A DNA stretch of 55,473 nt from NCBI GenBank assembly GCA_964584805.1, contig CAZPAY010000017.1, positions 1-55,473 of the forward strand. Reading direction: 5' to 3'. The notes below the pieces were generated by a model. The model had not been told where the DNA came from. It saw only the letters and a program-made list of their open reading frames with translations, and searched no databases. A program made the translations under genes and the position numbers. Positions 41,660 through 50,096 of this stretch are shown in pieces; within the stretch, counting starts at the first letter, position 1, and every line of letters starts with the position of its first letter. The stretch comes from JABHIE01 sp964584805 (lineage in GTDB: Bacteria > Planctomycetota > UBA1135).

Positions 41660-43817
41660 TCGGCTTCGCTCCGTTCAATAACCAAATCGGCACGCGGCGG
41701 CGAAAAATGTCCTCGTCGGTGCAGGCCATTTCACACTTTTTCGCAAGGACGACCTCTGCTTTACAAAAGGGCAGTTCCGGGTGAATTCGCTCAGCCAGTT
41801 GAGGTTGTTGTTGGATGATGTTTTTTAGTAAAGCAAAGTTTGAACCGTAGCGGCACGCTGCATTTGCAGTGCACTCCTCATCGAGGCCGAGCTCTTCAGC
41901 ACTAGCAAAACACTGCCGCACGAAAGTGGGCCAATCACCTTGGGGGCGCCACGGAAATGGCCGTGAGCTCGTTTGGCACTCGACCGGCTTGAGGCCAATC
42001 ATTTGAAACACCTTGTCGATGACTTCAGCAGCATCGGCGCGAGCTGATGTCAACTTACCCCCGATTGGTAGCAATAGGCCTCGCTCCGGTTGCGTCAACT
42101 CCCACTCTCGGCTTACTGCACTTGCGGATCCCTTTTCATTCGGCAAAGTGCGCAGGCCGACAAATGATGAATAAATGTCACTTTCCTCCCACCCCAAGTT
42201 ATCGAAAGTAGCGTTTGCGTTTCGAAGTAAATATTCAATTTCAGCTTGAGTAACTTCAACTTCTTCCGGACGCCCGCTGTGGTCCAACTCGGTCGTCCCG
42301 AGTAGAGTGCGACCATACCAAGGTATAAGAAAAAAGATACGGCCGTCGTCTGCCGTCAGCAAAAAGGCCTGCTCGCACCCCAAGGATGGCATAACTAAGT
42401 GAACGCCCTGAATTAGCCGAACGCGATCCATCTCGCTTGGCGGGGAATGAATCGAATCAACCCAAGGACCGACCGGCGCAAAAACAACTTTTGCGCGAAT
42501 ATTCAACGGGAGAGAATCGCCGTATGTGTCGCAAACCGTTGCTCCGACAACACGCGACTCATCCTTTTCTCCTTCTCGGATTAGCTCTTTAGCGCGCGCG
42601 TAATTCACAGCAACCGCACCTGCAGAAATCGCACCAGAAATCAACTCAAGCACGAGCCGCGCGTCGTCCGTTTCGCAATCCCCATAACTAAAAGAGGCGC
42701 GCAACTTGTCTTGTTTCAAAAATGGCCAGCGCTTGGCGCTCTCACGGTTAGATATCTGGCGATGCCGCGCACCAGGCTGACCGCGCCCGGCAAACCAATC
42801 GTAAATCATCAGGCCGAGGCGAAACTTAACCGGCGAAACTCGATCGCCTTTGTAATTTGGAATAATAAATCGAAGAGGGCGTACACGATGCGGCCCCAAG
42901 CGTGACAAACGGCGACGCTCATCAATGGCCTTGCGAACGAGGCCAAAATTAAAGTGCTCTAAATAACGCAAACCGCCATGCACCAATTTAGAAGACGACT
43001 GCGAAGTGCCACAACCCCAATCGCCTTGGTCGATAATGGCCACTCTCAAACCACGCAACGCAGCGTCGTATGCCGCCCAAGCACCGTAAATGCCGCCACC
43101 AACAATGAGCAAATCAAATGTGCCTGAATGAAGGGTCGAAAAATCTCGTTCCATGCCTTCAGAGCATTGCATATTCTCCCTTGGCGGCAACTGCCCATAA
43201 TCGCTAAACACGGCATCAAGGCCAAGGTCGGATGCGTATCGAAACTCCTCATCCGAGTTGCAAGTGAACGCCCAAGCCTCGCGATGGTGCAAGTGCGCTT
43301 CTTTGACAAACGCGGCATCAATCGCCTCAATGGAGCAAGACAAAATGGGCCAGTCTGCCTGTTGCGGTTGAAGCATGTTCAGTACGCAACGGTCGCGAAA
43401 GCCCGCGGCGGCAACCACTTCGAGCATCTTTGCGGAAAAAGACAAAATACGCCAGTCGGCCAAGCGCTGACACAACGGCAAAACTGCGTGTGGCAGGCAT
43501 AAATCCTCACCCTTTAGCTCGATACAAAGCTCAAGTCGACCCTTACACAAGTCAATTACTGCTTCAAGAGTGGGTACGCCCCATCGGCTTAAATCAAGAG
43601 ATGAATGATCAGATACAAGTTCAGGACGGCCGTGGCTGCGCGACAAAGCGGCATCATGAATGACCATCGGAACGCCGTCTGCTGAAAGACGCACATCAAG
43701 CTCAATGGCTGCACACCCAATCTCAATCGCTCTTGAAAACGCCGCCATGGAGTTTTCTGGGCATTCTGCGGATACGCCGCGGTGCGCGATGACGCGAAGG
43801 GAACTCGCTGAGAGCAT
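41646..43817 (-). CDS. Fusion of glycerophosphodiester phosphodiesterase and glycerol-3-phosphate dehydrogenase
   Basis: The product has 723 residues in one open frame. Residues 1-215 are a GDPD TIM barrel: AHRG (His12, Arg13), ENS (Glu21, Asn22), ELDV (Glu39, Asp41) and IHD (His54, Asp55) form the metal and catalytic site. Residues about 233-720 are a GlpD-type flavoprotein: FDLLIVGGGIYGAWAAYDA (FAD Rossmann), SSSKLVHGGLRYLEHFNFG, and LLLPIGGKLTSARADAA near the C-terminus. GDPD releases glycerol-3-phosphate, which GlpD oxidises to dihydroxyacetone phosphate, so the chain could couple two consecutive steps of phospholipid head-group use. GlpD enzymes are membrane-associated; no signal peptide is seen. 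Confidence 0.93.
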   Translation of the reverse strand: MLSASSLRVIAHRGVSAECPENSMAAFSRAIEIGCAAIELDVRLSADGVPMVIHDAALSRSHGRPELVSDHSSLDLSRWGVPTLEAVIDLCKGRLELCIELKGEDLCLPHAVLPLCQRLADWRILSFSAKMLEVVAAAGFRDRCVLNMLQPQQADWPILSCSIEAIDAAFVKEAHLHHREAWAFTCNSDEEFRYASDLGLDAVFSDYGQLPPRENMQCSEGMERDFSTLHSGTFDLLIVGGGIYGAWAAYDAALRGLRVAIIDQGDWGCGTSQSSSKLVHGGLRYLEHFNFGLVRKAIDERRRLSRLGPHRVRPLRFIIPNYKGDRVSPVKFRLGLMIYDWFAGRGQPGARHRQISNRESAKRWPFLKQDKLRASFSYGDCETDDARLVLELISGAISAGAVAVNYARAKELIREGEKDESRVVGATVCDTYGDSLPLNIRAKVVFAPVGPWVDSIHSPPSEMDRVRLIQGVHLVMPSLGCEQAFLLTADDGRIFFLIPWYGRTLLGTTELDHSGRPEEVEVTQAEIEYLLRNANATFDNLGWEESDIYSSFVGLRTLPNEKGSASAVSREWELTQPERGLLLPIGGKLTSARADAAEVIDKVFQMIGLKPVECQTSSRPFPWRPQGDWPTFVRQCFASAEELGLDEECTANAACRYGSNFALLKNIIQQQPQLAERIHPELPFCKAEVVLAKKCEMACTDEDIFRRRVPIWLLNGAKPITES

Positions 43818-43869
43818 GCACTACTTTACGCGGAGAATCCCCCGCACGAGTATCCTTTCTGCTCGAGCC

Positions 43870-44733
43870 ATGAAAGCCGCACTCTGCCAATTACGCCCAA
43901 CCTTGGGCGACCTCGACGCCAACTTTAATGCGCACCACGATTGGTTGGATCGCGCAACGAAAGCAGGCGCCGACCTTGTTCTATTCCCAGAACTTTCGCT
44001 TACCGGTTACTTCTTGCGCGACCTTACGCAAGAGATTGCAATGGAGCTCAGTGACCCACGCCTAAAAGCACTCGTCGCGCGCACTGCCGATGGCGGACCG
44101 AGTTTAGTAGTTGGCTTTGTCGAGCGCGCGCAAGACCATCGCACCTACAACAGTGCCCTTTTCGCCGAAGATGGTGAGATACTCGGCGTTCACCGCAAAG
44201 TGCACTTGCCCGACTACGGCATCTTTGAAGAGGGGCGTTATTTTGCCGCCGGTGAATCTTTTGATTTAATTCGCTCAAAACACGGCAACTTCGGCATGAT
44301 GATTTGTGAAGACGCCTGGCACTTAATTCCAGCTTGGCTGCACTACCTGCAAGGCGCGGATGCCTTATTAATTCCATTCGCATCCCCCGCGCGTGGCATC
44401 GAAACCGATTCTGCAGAACTAACCTCTCAGAGGGCGTGGCGCACCTTGGTCTCGGCACAATCCCTCTTCTTTCAAAGTTGGGTGCTGCAGTGCAATCGCG
44501 TTGGCTTCGAAGATGGCGCGCTTTTTTGGGGTGGGTCCATCGCTGCCGACCCGACCGGGCAAACTGTGCTTGAGGCCGCTAGTGAAGAAGAAGAGCTTTT
44601 GATCGTCGATGTCGACCCCGCCGCAACACGAAGAGCGCGTGATTTTGCGCCTCTCTTGCGTGACGCAAAACCGGGGCTTGTTCGCCGACAACTCGCGCGC
44701 ATTCTCGACGATCGCGACGCATTGCGACCATGA
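43870..44733 (+). CDS. Nitrilase-superfamily subunit, glutaminase half of NAD synthetase
   Basis: The product has 287 residues from the ATG at 43870, preceded by a 52-base divergent gap. The Glu-Lys-Cys triad is present: FPELSLTGY (Glu41), GVHRKVHLPDYG (Lys110) and MMICEDAWH (Cys146). This matches the glutamine-amide-transfer domain of glutamine-dependent NAD synthetases, which releases ammonia for NadE. The stop overlaps the nadE start (ATGA), so both chains should be produced together. In most bacteria the two domains are on one polypeptide. Confidence 0.92.
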   Translation: MKAALCQLRPTLGDLDANFNAHHDWLDRATKAGADLVLFPELSLTGYFLRDLTQEIAMELSDPRLKALVARTADGGPSLVVGFVERAQDHRTYNSALFAEDGEILGVHRKVHLPDYGIFEEGRYFAAGESFDLIRSKHGNFGMMICEDAWHLIPAWLHYLQGADALLIPFASPARGIETDSAELTSQRAWRTLVSAQSLFFQSWVLQCNRVGFEDGALFWGGSIAADPTGQTVLEAASEEEELLIVDVDPAATRRARDFAPLLRDAKPGLVRRQLARILDDRDALRP

Positions 44734-45563
44734 CAAAGCTACCAGACCCACCAAAGTGCCACACTGAATTGGCCACGCGAGTTTTATGCGGATTTCTGCG
44801 TGAAGAAAGCCATCGCGCTGGCTTCAAAAAAGCAGTTTTAGGCTTGTCTGGCGGCATTGACTCCGCGCTTGTTGTTGAACTTGCTGCACGCGCGCTTGGC
44901 CCCGAAAATGTCGTCGCCATCGCGATGCCATATCGCACCAGCAACCCTCTCAGCCTTGAGCTCGCAAAAGAATCCGCCGCTCACGCAGGTGTGCAATTTG
45001 AGGTCGTCGATATTTCCGCCATGTCTGATGCGTGTATCGACCAGGCCGGCGAAACGGATGCACTGCGGCGAGGCAACATCATGGCGCGCGCTCGCATGAT
45101 TACCCTTTATGATCGATCCGCGCGAGACAATGCCTTGGTTTTGGGCACAAGTAATAAAACAGAATTGCTGCTCGGCTATGGCACGATTCATGGCGATATG
45201 GCGTCCGCGCTAAACCCTGTTGGAGATTTATATAAATCTCAAATCGTTGCGCTTTCTCGACACTTAGGCGTACCAACCGGCATCATTGATCGCCCGCCTA
45301 GCGCTGACCTATGGGACGGCCAAACCGATGAGGAAGAACTCGGGTTCACCTACGACGCCGTTGACGCGCTTTTGGTTCGGCTCGTTGATGAACTTTGGTC
45401 ACGCGAACAATTAATCGATGCTGGATTTGATGCCGACTTCATCGACGGCGTCCGTCGAAGGATTCGCATCAATCAATACAAGCGGCGTCCGCCGTTAATC
45501 GCAAAGGTCGCCAACCGTACGGTTAATTTAGACTTCCGCTACGCCCGCGACTGGGGCACTTGA
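44730..45563 (+). CDS. nadE: NAD+ synthase, synthetase half
   Basis: The product has 277 residues. NadE amidates nicotinate adenine dinucleotide with ATP and ammonia, the last step to NAD+. The ATP pyrophosphatase loop is LGLSGGIDSALVVELA (SGGIDSA at residues 40-46). Further family marks are LGTSNKTELLLGYGTIHGDM, NPVGDLYKSQIVALSRHLG and RPPSADLWDGQTDEEELG. The chain is a bare synthetase without a fused nitrilase domain; its partner is encoded just upstream, with start and stop overlapping. Confidence 0.95.
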   Translation: MTKLPDPPKCHTELATRVLCGFLREESHRAGFKKAVLGLSGGIDSALVVELAARALGPENVVAIAMPYRTSNPLSLELAKESAAHAGVQFEVVDISAMSDACIDQAGETDALRRGNIMARARMITLYDRSARDNALVLGTSNKTELLLGYGTIHGDMASALNPVGDLYKSQIVALSRHLGVPTGIIDRPPSADLWDGQTDEEELGFTYDAVDALLVRLVDELWSREQLIDAGFDADFIDGVRRRIRINQYKRRPPLIAKVANRTVNLDFRYARDWGT

Positions 45564-45569
45564 TTGCGA

Positions 45570-45590
45570 GCCACTTACACCGTGAGTGGC
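45570..45590. terminator. Hairpin between convergent nadE and a small gene
   Basis: GCCACTTA (45570-45577) pairs with TGAGTGGC (45583-45590) with one G-T wobble, loop of five bases. It sits seven bases after the nadE stop and three before the convergent stop. No T tract follows on either strand, so a bidirectional, rho-independent-like role is weakly supported. Confidence 0.45.
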
Positions 45591-45593
45591 AAC

Positions 45594-45902
45594 CTAACCG
45601 GCAGACAACGCTTCAGCAAGTGCGTCAAAATCTGTCGCGGCAAGCTCTTCGGGCGTGATCGGGTCATGCTCTCGCAAGGCAGATTGCGCATGGCGACAGA
45701 CATCAAGTGTATTCGTTAATCGCCTGCGCTTTGCGTACAAGTCCTCTGCCTCTAAGGGCGAAAGCCGAGCAAGACGACGCTCGAGCTTGTTTCGCGATAT
45801 CTCTAATACCGCAATTAAGGATTCCACTTTTACGAGTAATTCACGACGCTTGACGGGGCAGTCAAGCAGTCGATTAGATGAGGGGGGTATTTTCTCGAAC
45901 AT
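45594..45902 (-). CDS. Small coiled-coil protein of unknown function
   Basis: The product has 102 residues from the ATG at 45902. After a short N-terminal lead (MFEKIPPSSNRLLDCPV), the sequence is highly charged and helical (KRRELLVKVESLIAVLE, SRNKLERRLARLSPLEAED, AKRRRLTNTLDVCRHAQ), consistent with a coiled coil, and ends in an acidic tail. It lies 29 bases downstream of the HEAT gene on the same strand, so it may be co-transcribed. No family recognised. Confidence 0.7.
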   Translation of the reverse strand: MFEKIPPSSNRLLDCPVKRRELLVKVESLIAVLEISRNKLERRLARLSPLEAEDLYAKRRRLTNTLDVCRHAQSALREHDPITPEELAATDFDALAEALSAG

Positions 45903-45931
45903 GAGGGGGAAAGGGTTAACGAAGAGTACCC

Positions 45932-47710
45932 CTAAAAACCTCTCAACGCTCGTAAAAGCGGGAATTCAATTCGATAATTTAGGCCAGCAAGCAGTGAGCC
46001 CAAGCCGTCGCCATTTCGAGCGTCACCTAGGTTTCCGAGAGCCATCACATAGTGGGCGAAATACCCTGGATCGACATCTTGATCGCCTACTTTTTCGAGC
46101 AAGGCGACTAATGCATTAAGAGCCGCCTTAGTGCGCAACTCTGACATGGCCTGAGCCGCGGCCCAGCGAACCTCTGCGTGCTTCGATCGCGACAACAAGC
46201 CAACAAGTTGCTCGCTAGCACGAGAGTGGGTGGAAAAACCAATACCCCACGCAACACCCCTTGATGCTTCGACGGCTGGCCGCTCTTGCTGGGCCATTTC
46301 AAACAAATACTTTGCGCCAACTTCGCCATCGAGCAAGCCGAGGGCGTTTGCCAAATATCCAACAAATTCAGGGGAAAGCCCTTTTTGTTGGATCGTTTTC
46401 AAGATCAACTTCTCATCTTCATCTTCGCCAAAAAAACCAAGCCCAAGGGCGAAGGCTCCTCTCAATCTTTCCTCATCGCGCCGAATACTGCCTTCCATTT
46501 TTTGCGGGTCTTCGAGCGTTTGGCGACTGACAAGTTCAGAGGCCAACAACGAATGCAGCTCGTCTGATTGAGCAAAACCTACTGCCAAACCCCAAGCGGC
46601 ATGCAACTGCCTTTGCCGACGAACAACTGGGAGCAACTTTTTCAAGGCAGCGACCGCCTCATCGCCGCCAAGACGGCCAATTGCCAGAATCGAAAACAAA
46701 CGAGCTTCAATGTCTGTTAAATCGACAGCCGCAGTGAGCAAAGCCGCAATAGCGCCCTTGGGGGATCGAATGCGGCCCAATGCTTGAGCTGCCGCTCGCT
46801 GCATCTCAACATCGCGTGAGTTTAATTGCCCAATCAAAAAAGGGGCACATATCTGATCTCCCATGTTGCCGAGTGCATGGATTAAAAAGAGACGAAGTCG
46901 CTGTGAGTCTCGCGCAGCTGTGCTTCCCAAATTTTCGCACGCACTTATGAATAGTGTTATCAGATTGCTGTCCGAATAAAGGCCGGCCGCCCAAACGGCA
47001 GCAATCAACAGTTCTTGTTCCCCCATCAAGACCCGGGCTGTCGTCAGGTTGTCTTTTAAATATTGATGCAAAAAAGTAATGGCTTCATTTCTTCCAGACA
47101 AACCCAAAGCCAAGGCGGCAAATTGCCTCTCGCCAAAATCCTTGTCGCCATCCACAAAAATCTCTGCCAATTGGCCGACATTACGCGAGTCATGCATCAG
47201 CCCCAAGCCCAATATTGCGGCCTGACGGACTTGAGGCGCTCGGTCTTCAAGAGACTCAATCAACAAATCGCGCACCTCAACGGCCCCAGTGCGGCCTAAT
47301 GCAATCGCCGCCGCTTCGCGTAATTGAGGGTGCCCAGATTGCAACGCATCGACCAAAACAGGGAAAGCTGCTTTCTGAAATTCTTCCCGCGAAAAAGACC
47401 CCTCGCCATGACCATAGCGCATGTCTTCCCCCAAAACCGCTGGCAGAGGCTCGCCTGGGCCGCGAAAAAGGAGCAGGCGTTCGTGCTCAAACCAAAATTC
47501 CCAGCGCTCATAAGCGTCAACAATCTGCGCGGCGGACTCTTCCGCATTTAAACCGCCAGAGAGTCTTTGGGCTGCGGCCGCTGTTTGGCGCTCGGCTTCG
47601 TGGGCCAATTCAATCAAGACTTGGTCATATGGGCCACGGTAAGCGCCCTGAACGAGGGGCGTTTCTTGAACAACGGGAAGAAGCAACGGAAGAAAGGCGA
47701 GCAACATCAT
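45932..47710 (-). CDS. Secreted HEAT-repeat protein
   Basis: The product has 592 residues; ATG codons at 47710 and 47707 are adjacent. A signal peptide (MMLLAFLPLLLPVV) is followed by a predicted helical leader and then many HEAT/PBS-type helical hairpins from about residue 130: LREAAAIALGRTGAVEVRDLL, VRQAAILGLGLMHDSRN, RQFAALALGLSGRNEAI, MQRAAAQALGRIRSPKGAI, RWAAAQAMSELRTKAAL, and a terminal YFAHYVMALGNLGDARN. HEAT arrays are binding scaffolds. The protein is likely periplasmic or exported. Function unknown. Confidence 0.87.
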   Translation of the reverse strand: MMLLAFLPLLLPVVQETPLVQGAYRGPYDQVLIELAHEAERQTAAAAQRLSGGLNAEESAAQIVDAYERWEFWFEHERLLLFRGPGEPLPAVLGEDMRYGHGEGSFSREEFQKAAFPVLVDALQSGHPQLREAAAIALGRTGAVEVRDLLIESLEDRAPQVRQAAILGLGLMHDSRNVGQLAEIFVDGDKDFGERQFAALALGLSGRNEAITFLHQYLKDNLTTARVLMGEQELLIAAVWAAGLYSDSNLITLFISACENLGSTAARDSQRLRLFLIHALGNMGDQICAPFLIGQLNSRDVEMQRAAAQALGRIRSPKGAIAALLTAAVDLTDIEARLFSILAIGRLGGDEAVAALKKLLPVVRRQRQLHAAWGLAVGFAQSDELHSLLASELVSRQTLEDPQKMEGSIRRDEERLRGAFALGLGFFGEDEDEKLILKTIQQKGLSPEFVGYLANALGLLDGEVGAKYLFEMAQQERPAVEASRGVAWGIGFSTHSRASEQLVGLLSRSKHAEVRWAAAQAMSELRTKAALNALVALLEKVGDQDVDPGYFAHYVMALGNLGDARNGDGLGSLLAGLNYRIEFPLLRALRGF

Positions 47711-47753
47711 GTGTTGCTTTACACCCTATCCGCGACAACTACAAGAGACCAAC

Positions 47754-48821
47754 TTAGTCGAAAAGCGAGCCAAGCATTGTCATAAGCTCGTCTGTTGGAA
47801 GGGGAGCCACGATATAAATCTCGCGACCTTCAAAAAGCCCTTCGAGCGCTCGGATGCCACCCAATTCAGAATAAAGCGCGCCAGACAATTGCCCTGTCGT
47901 GCCACCGCTCTGACCCGGGCCGCCACCGCGCGTAACATTGCGCTGCTGAGCAAAAAACAACGTGCGTAGACCGTCGTTAAGTACATCAAGGTGCAGGTTC
48001 GGGATGTCGGGGAAGACAGTCTCGATCAAAACGATTTGCTCGTCGGCCGTGGAAAAACCAGCGGGAACATAGCGCGCGGCCGTTGGCTCAAAGCCAAGAA
48101 TCGCAATGTCGGAAGCGGAGCCCGTGTATGACTGGGTCGGTGAGGCCGGGATGGACCAAACGATATTGGAATGGTCGGGCGACCACTCGACACTGATGGT
48201 CTTGCTTGTCATCGTGACCAAGCCTTCCTTGTCGCGAAGCGTCCAACCCATGAGCAAACGGCTATCGCTCGCGATGAGGTATTCAACGGAACCAAACTCA
48301 AAACGACTTGTTGCGTAATAGCGGTCGCAAAGAGTGCCAGCAACCGTGACTACGCCAAGCTCTTCTCGCCAGGTATAGTTTTGACGCACGCGCAAAGCAT
48401 CGCCAAAGTGTAAGTCACGAAAACGCACTAGATAGCGTTGGCGGCGGTCAAAAACACCGATTTGAATGTCTGTAGCCGTTGCAAAATCGACTGGATAGTC
48501 AACAGCAACGCCTGTCAAATCGACTCGGAACTCGCCCTGACCATCAGAGCGGAAGTCTTCTTGTTGCCAAACCATGCGGCCCGTGGTGTTCAAAATTCCC
48601 ACATGGCGCTCGATGCGCACATTTTCTTGCTCGGGATAAACCACCTCTGGCAAAGACCACTCACTTGCCGACAGAGATTGATCAACGCCGAGGCCGCCCT
48701 GACTAGATTGGGCCAAGGATTTCGACTCAAGCGAATCGGCCTGCTCGATGGGCAAACAAGACACCAAAGTTGCCGAAGCAATAAGCGCTAAAGCAGAAAA
48801 GTGATAGGTGAAGCGCAACAT
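47754..48821 (-). CDS. RseB-like lipoprotein in an ECF operon
   Basis: The product has 355 residues. The signal sequence ends in lipobox LVSC (ALIASATLVSC), so it is a predicted lipoprotein. The first domain has the half-barrel pattern of LolA/RseB proteins (TTGRMVWQQEDFRSDGQGEF, RRQRYLVRFRDLHFGD) and the C-terminal IYIVAPLPTDELMTMLGSL resembles the small RseB domain ending. RseB-like proteins shield or sense at the anti-sigma factor under envelope stress. It follows anti-sigma with a one-base overlap (TAATG), matching a sigma/anti-sigma/RseB layout. Homology is inferred from layout and short patterns. Confidence 0.75.
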   Translation of the reverse strand: MLRFTYHFSALALIASATLVSCLPIEQADSLESKSLAQSSQGGLGVDQSLSASEWSLPEVVYPEQENVRIERHVGILNTTGRMVWQQEDFRSDGQGEFRVDLTGVAVDYPVDFATATDIQIGVFDRRQRYLVRFRDLHFGDALRVRQNYTWREELGVVTVAGTLCDRYYATSRFEFGSVEYLIASDSRLLMGWTLRDKEGLVTMTSKTISVEWSPDHSNIVWSIPASPTQSYTGSASDIAILGFEPTAARYVPAGFSTADEQIVLIETVFPDIPNLHLDVLNDGLRTLFFAQQRNVTRGGGPGQSGGTTGQLSGALYSELGGIRALEGLFEGREIYIVAPLPTDELMTMLGSLFD

Positions 48822-49360
48822 TACAGTGCTTGCCCGGGGGTTGGCTCAACGATCGCGCCCAAGGACCCGGCCAAGCCGCGGGCGGTTGGCGACATTGCAG
48901 AAGGTGAGACTTTCTGCGCAAAAACGCGTGAACGATAAAGGTCGCGGAGTACAGCTTGCTCGGCGCGAATCGCGGTCGCGCGAGCGACCAAATCTTGAGA
49001 AGACTCAAGCGGAGCGATGCCAGGGCGCATGGCAAAAAAGCCAACGCCCATGAAAAGAAGAACTGCCGCAGCAACGGCCAAGCGAGCAGGTTTGCCTGAA
49101 ACGAGCCAAGCAGGAAAAGAAAGGAGTCGGCCCCCGTGCATTGGGGATGGAGTTGCGGCGGACGAACCAAAGGAAGTCTTAGCAATTTCGCAAAGCTGTG
49201 GCTGGACGCGAGACCAAAGCTCATCAGGGGCTTTCTCCTGGCCCATGAGCGACATCGCCACCCTGTGGTCTAGCTCGCTTGGAGCCGCCACATCGCCCAA
49301 CCCGCGGAGCGCGTCCTGCAGCTCTTGGGGTAGTTCGAGGTTTTCGTTGTCGTGATTCAT
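48821..49360 (-). CDS. Anti-sigma factor (single-pass) for ECF operon 2
   Basis: The product has 179 residues from the ATG at 49360, 16 bases after the sigma stop. The N-terminal ~90 residues are a small acidic helical domain (ELPQELQDALRGLGDVAAPS, DELWSRVQPQLCEIA), followed by one hydrophobic helix (ARLAVAAAVLLFMGVGFFAM) and a ~55-residue C-terminal periplasmic tail. No zinc H-x3-C-x2-C motif is visible, so it is a non-ZAS type. The layout fits a membrane-bound anti-sigma such as RseA. The frame is open upstream to 49435, but those residues look non-coding. Confidence 0.8.
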   Translation of the reverse strand: MNHDNENLELPQELQDALRGLGDVAAPSELDHRVAMSLMGQEKAPDELWSRVQPQLCEIAKTSFGSSAATPSPMHGGRLLSFPAWLVSGKPARLAVAAAVLLFMGVGFFAMRPGIAPLESSQDLVARATAIRAEQAVLRDLYRSRVFAQKVSPSAMSPTARGLAGSLGAIVEPTPGQAL

Positions 49361-49376
49361 GGTTAGAGGGGAAGTT

Positions 49377-49997
49377 CTAGTTGAGGTGCAGCGTGCTGCC
49401 TCCTCGTTGGGCCAAATAGTCGCGAAGTGCGCCATGGGCCCGGTTAAGGCGGGATTTCACAGTGCCAAGCTCGCAATCAAGCGTCTCGGCGATTTCTTCA
49501 TAGCTAAGATTCTGCGTGTAGCGCAAAACGAGCAGGGAAGAAAACTTGGGGTTGATGTGCTCAAGAGCATCACGGACGGCCTGCTGCGACTCACTGCGTG
49601 CGGCATTCCGCACAGGATCTGTCGACTCGCCGGCTGGCGTTGCCTCTTGCATCTTCTCTGTTTCGACGCCGCCGACGGAAGTTTTGACCCCCGCGCGGAC
49701 GCTGTCGAGGCGCCGACGCCGCACATCAATGGCGGAGTTAACGGCAATGCGATAAACCCAGGAAGAAAAACGAGAGCGCCAAGCAAAGTCGCCAATGCGG
49801 CGGGCCAGCGTGACCATCGTCTCTTGAGCTGCGTCAAGCGCATCGTCACGGTTGGTCGTGACGCGCAAACAGATTGTGTAAACCCGATCTTTGAAAAGAG
49901 CGTAAATCTTGGAGTAAGCTTCCTCAAAATCTTCGCCGGAGGCTTGCTGGCAAGCAACGACGAGTTCTTTTTCGGAGTCTGGCACTAGGATTCGCAA
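49377..49997 (-). CDS. ECF-family RNA polymerase sigma factor (RpoE-like)
   Basis: The product has 206 residues from a TTG at 49997 (a GTG at 49985 is the alternative). Region 2 is visible in ALDAAQETMVTLARRIGDF and WRSRFSSWVYRIAVNSAIDVRRR, region 4 in INPKFSSLLVLRYTQNLSYEEIAETL and LGTVKSRLNRAHGALRDYL, which is the canonical SigE-type ECF ending. It is followed by the anti-sigma and RseB-like genes. The upstream region carries the 11-mer shared with the first ECF operon (50045-50055). Confidence 0.93.
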   Translation of the reverse strand: MRILVPDSEKELVVACQQASGEDFEEAYSKIYALFKDRVYTICLRVTTNRDDALDAAQETMVTLARRIGDFAWRSRFSSWVYRIAVNSAIDVRRRRLDSVRAGVKTSVGGVETEKMQEATPAGESTDPVRNAARSESQQAVRDALEHINPKFSSLLVLRYTQNLSYEEIAETLDCELGTVKSRLNRAHGALRDYLAQRGGSTLHLN

Positions 49998-50044
49998 TTA
50001 GGACGGGGGTAAAGCAGAGGCGGTTCCACTTTATTATGGGAATC

Positions 50045-50055
50045 AAAGCCTATCC
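50045..50055 (-). promoter_or_regulatory. GGATAGGCTTT motif upstream of ECF operon 2
   Basis: On the minus strand the sequence GGATAGGCTTT lies 48-58 bases before the TTG start at 49997. It is identical to the 11-mer at 25620-25630 before the other ECF operon. A TCCC follows closely in both copies (directly in copy 1, two bases later in copy 2). Confidence 0.4.
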
Positions 50056-50066
50056 TAAGGAAAGGC

Positions 50067-50096
50067 AAAACGGTAACAAGCCGTTGGGCTTGTTAC
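50067..50096 (-). terminator. Terminator hairpin after the subtilase gene
   Basis: GTAACAAGCC (50073-50082) and GGCTTGTTAC (50087-50096) form a perfect ten-base stem around the loop GTTG. On the minus strand it is followed by CGTTTTGC, a short T run. The stop codon of the subtilase gene (50093-50095) lies inside the stem. It separates the subtilase gene from the sigma operon. Confidence 0.78.
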
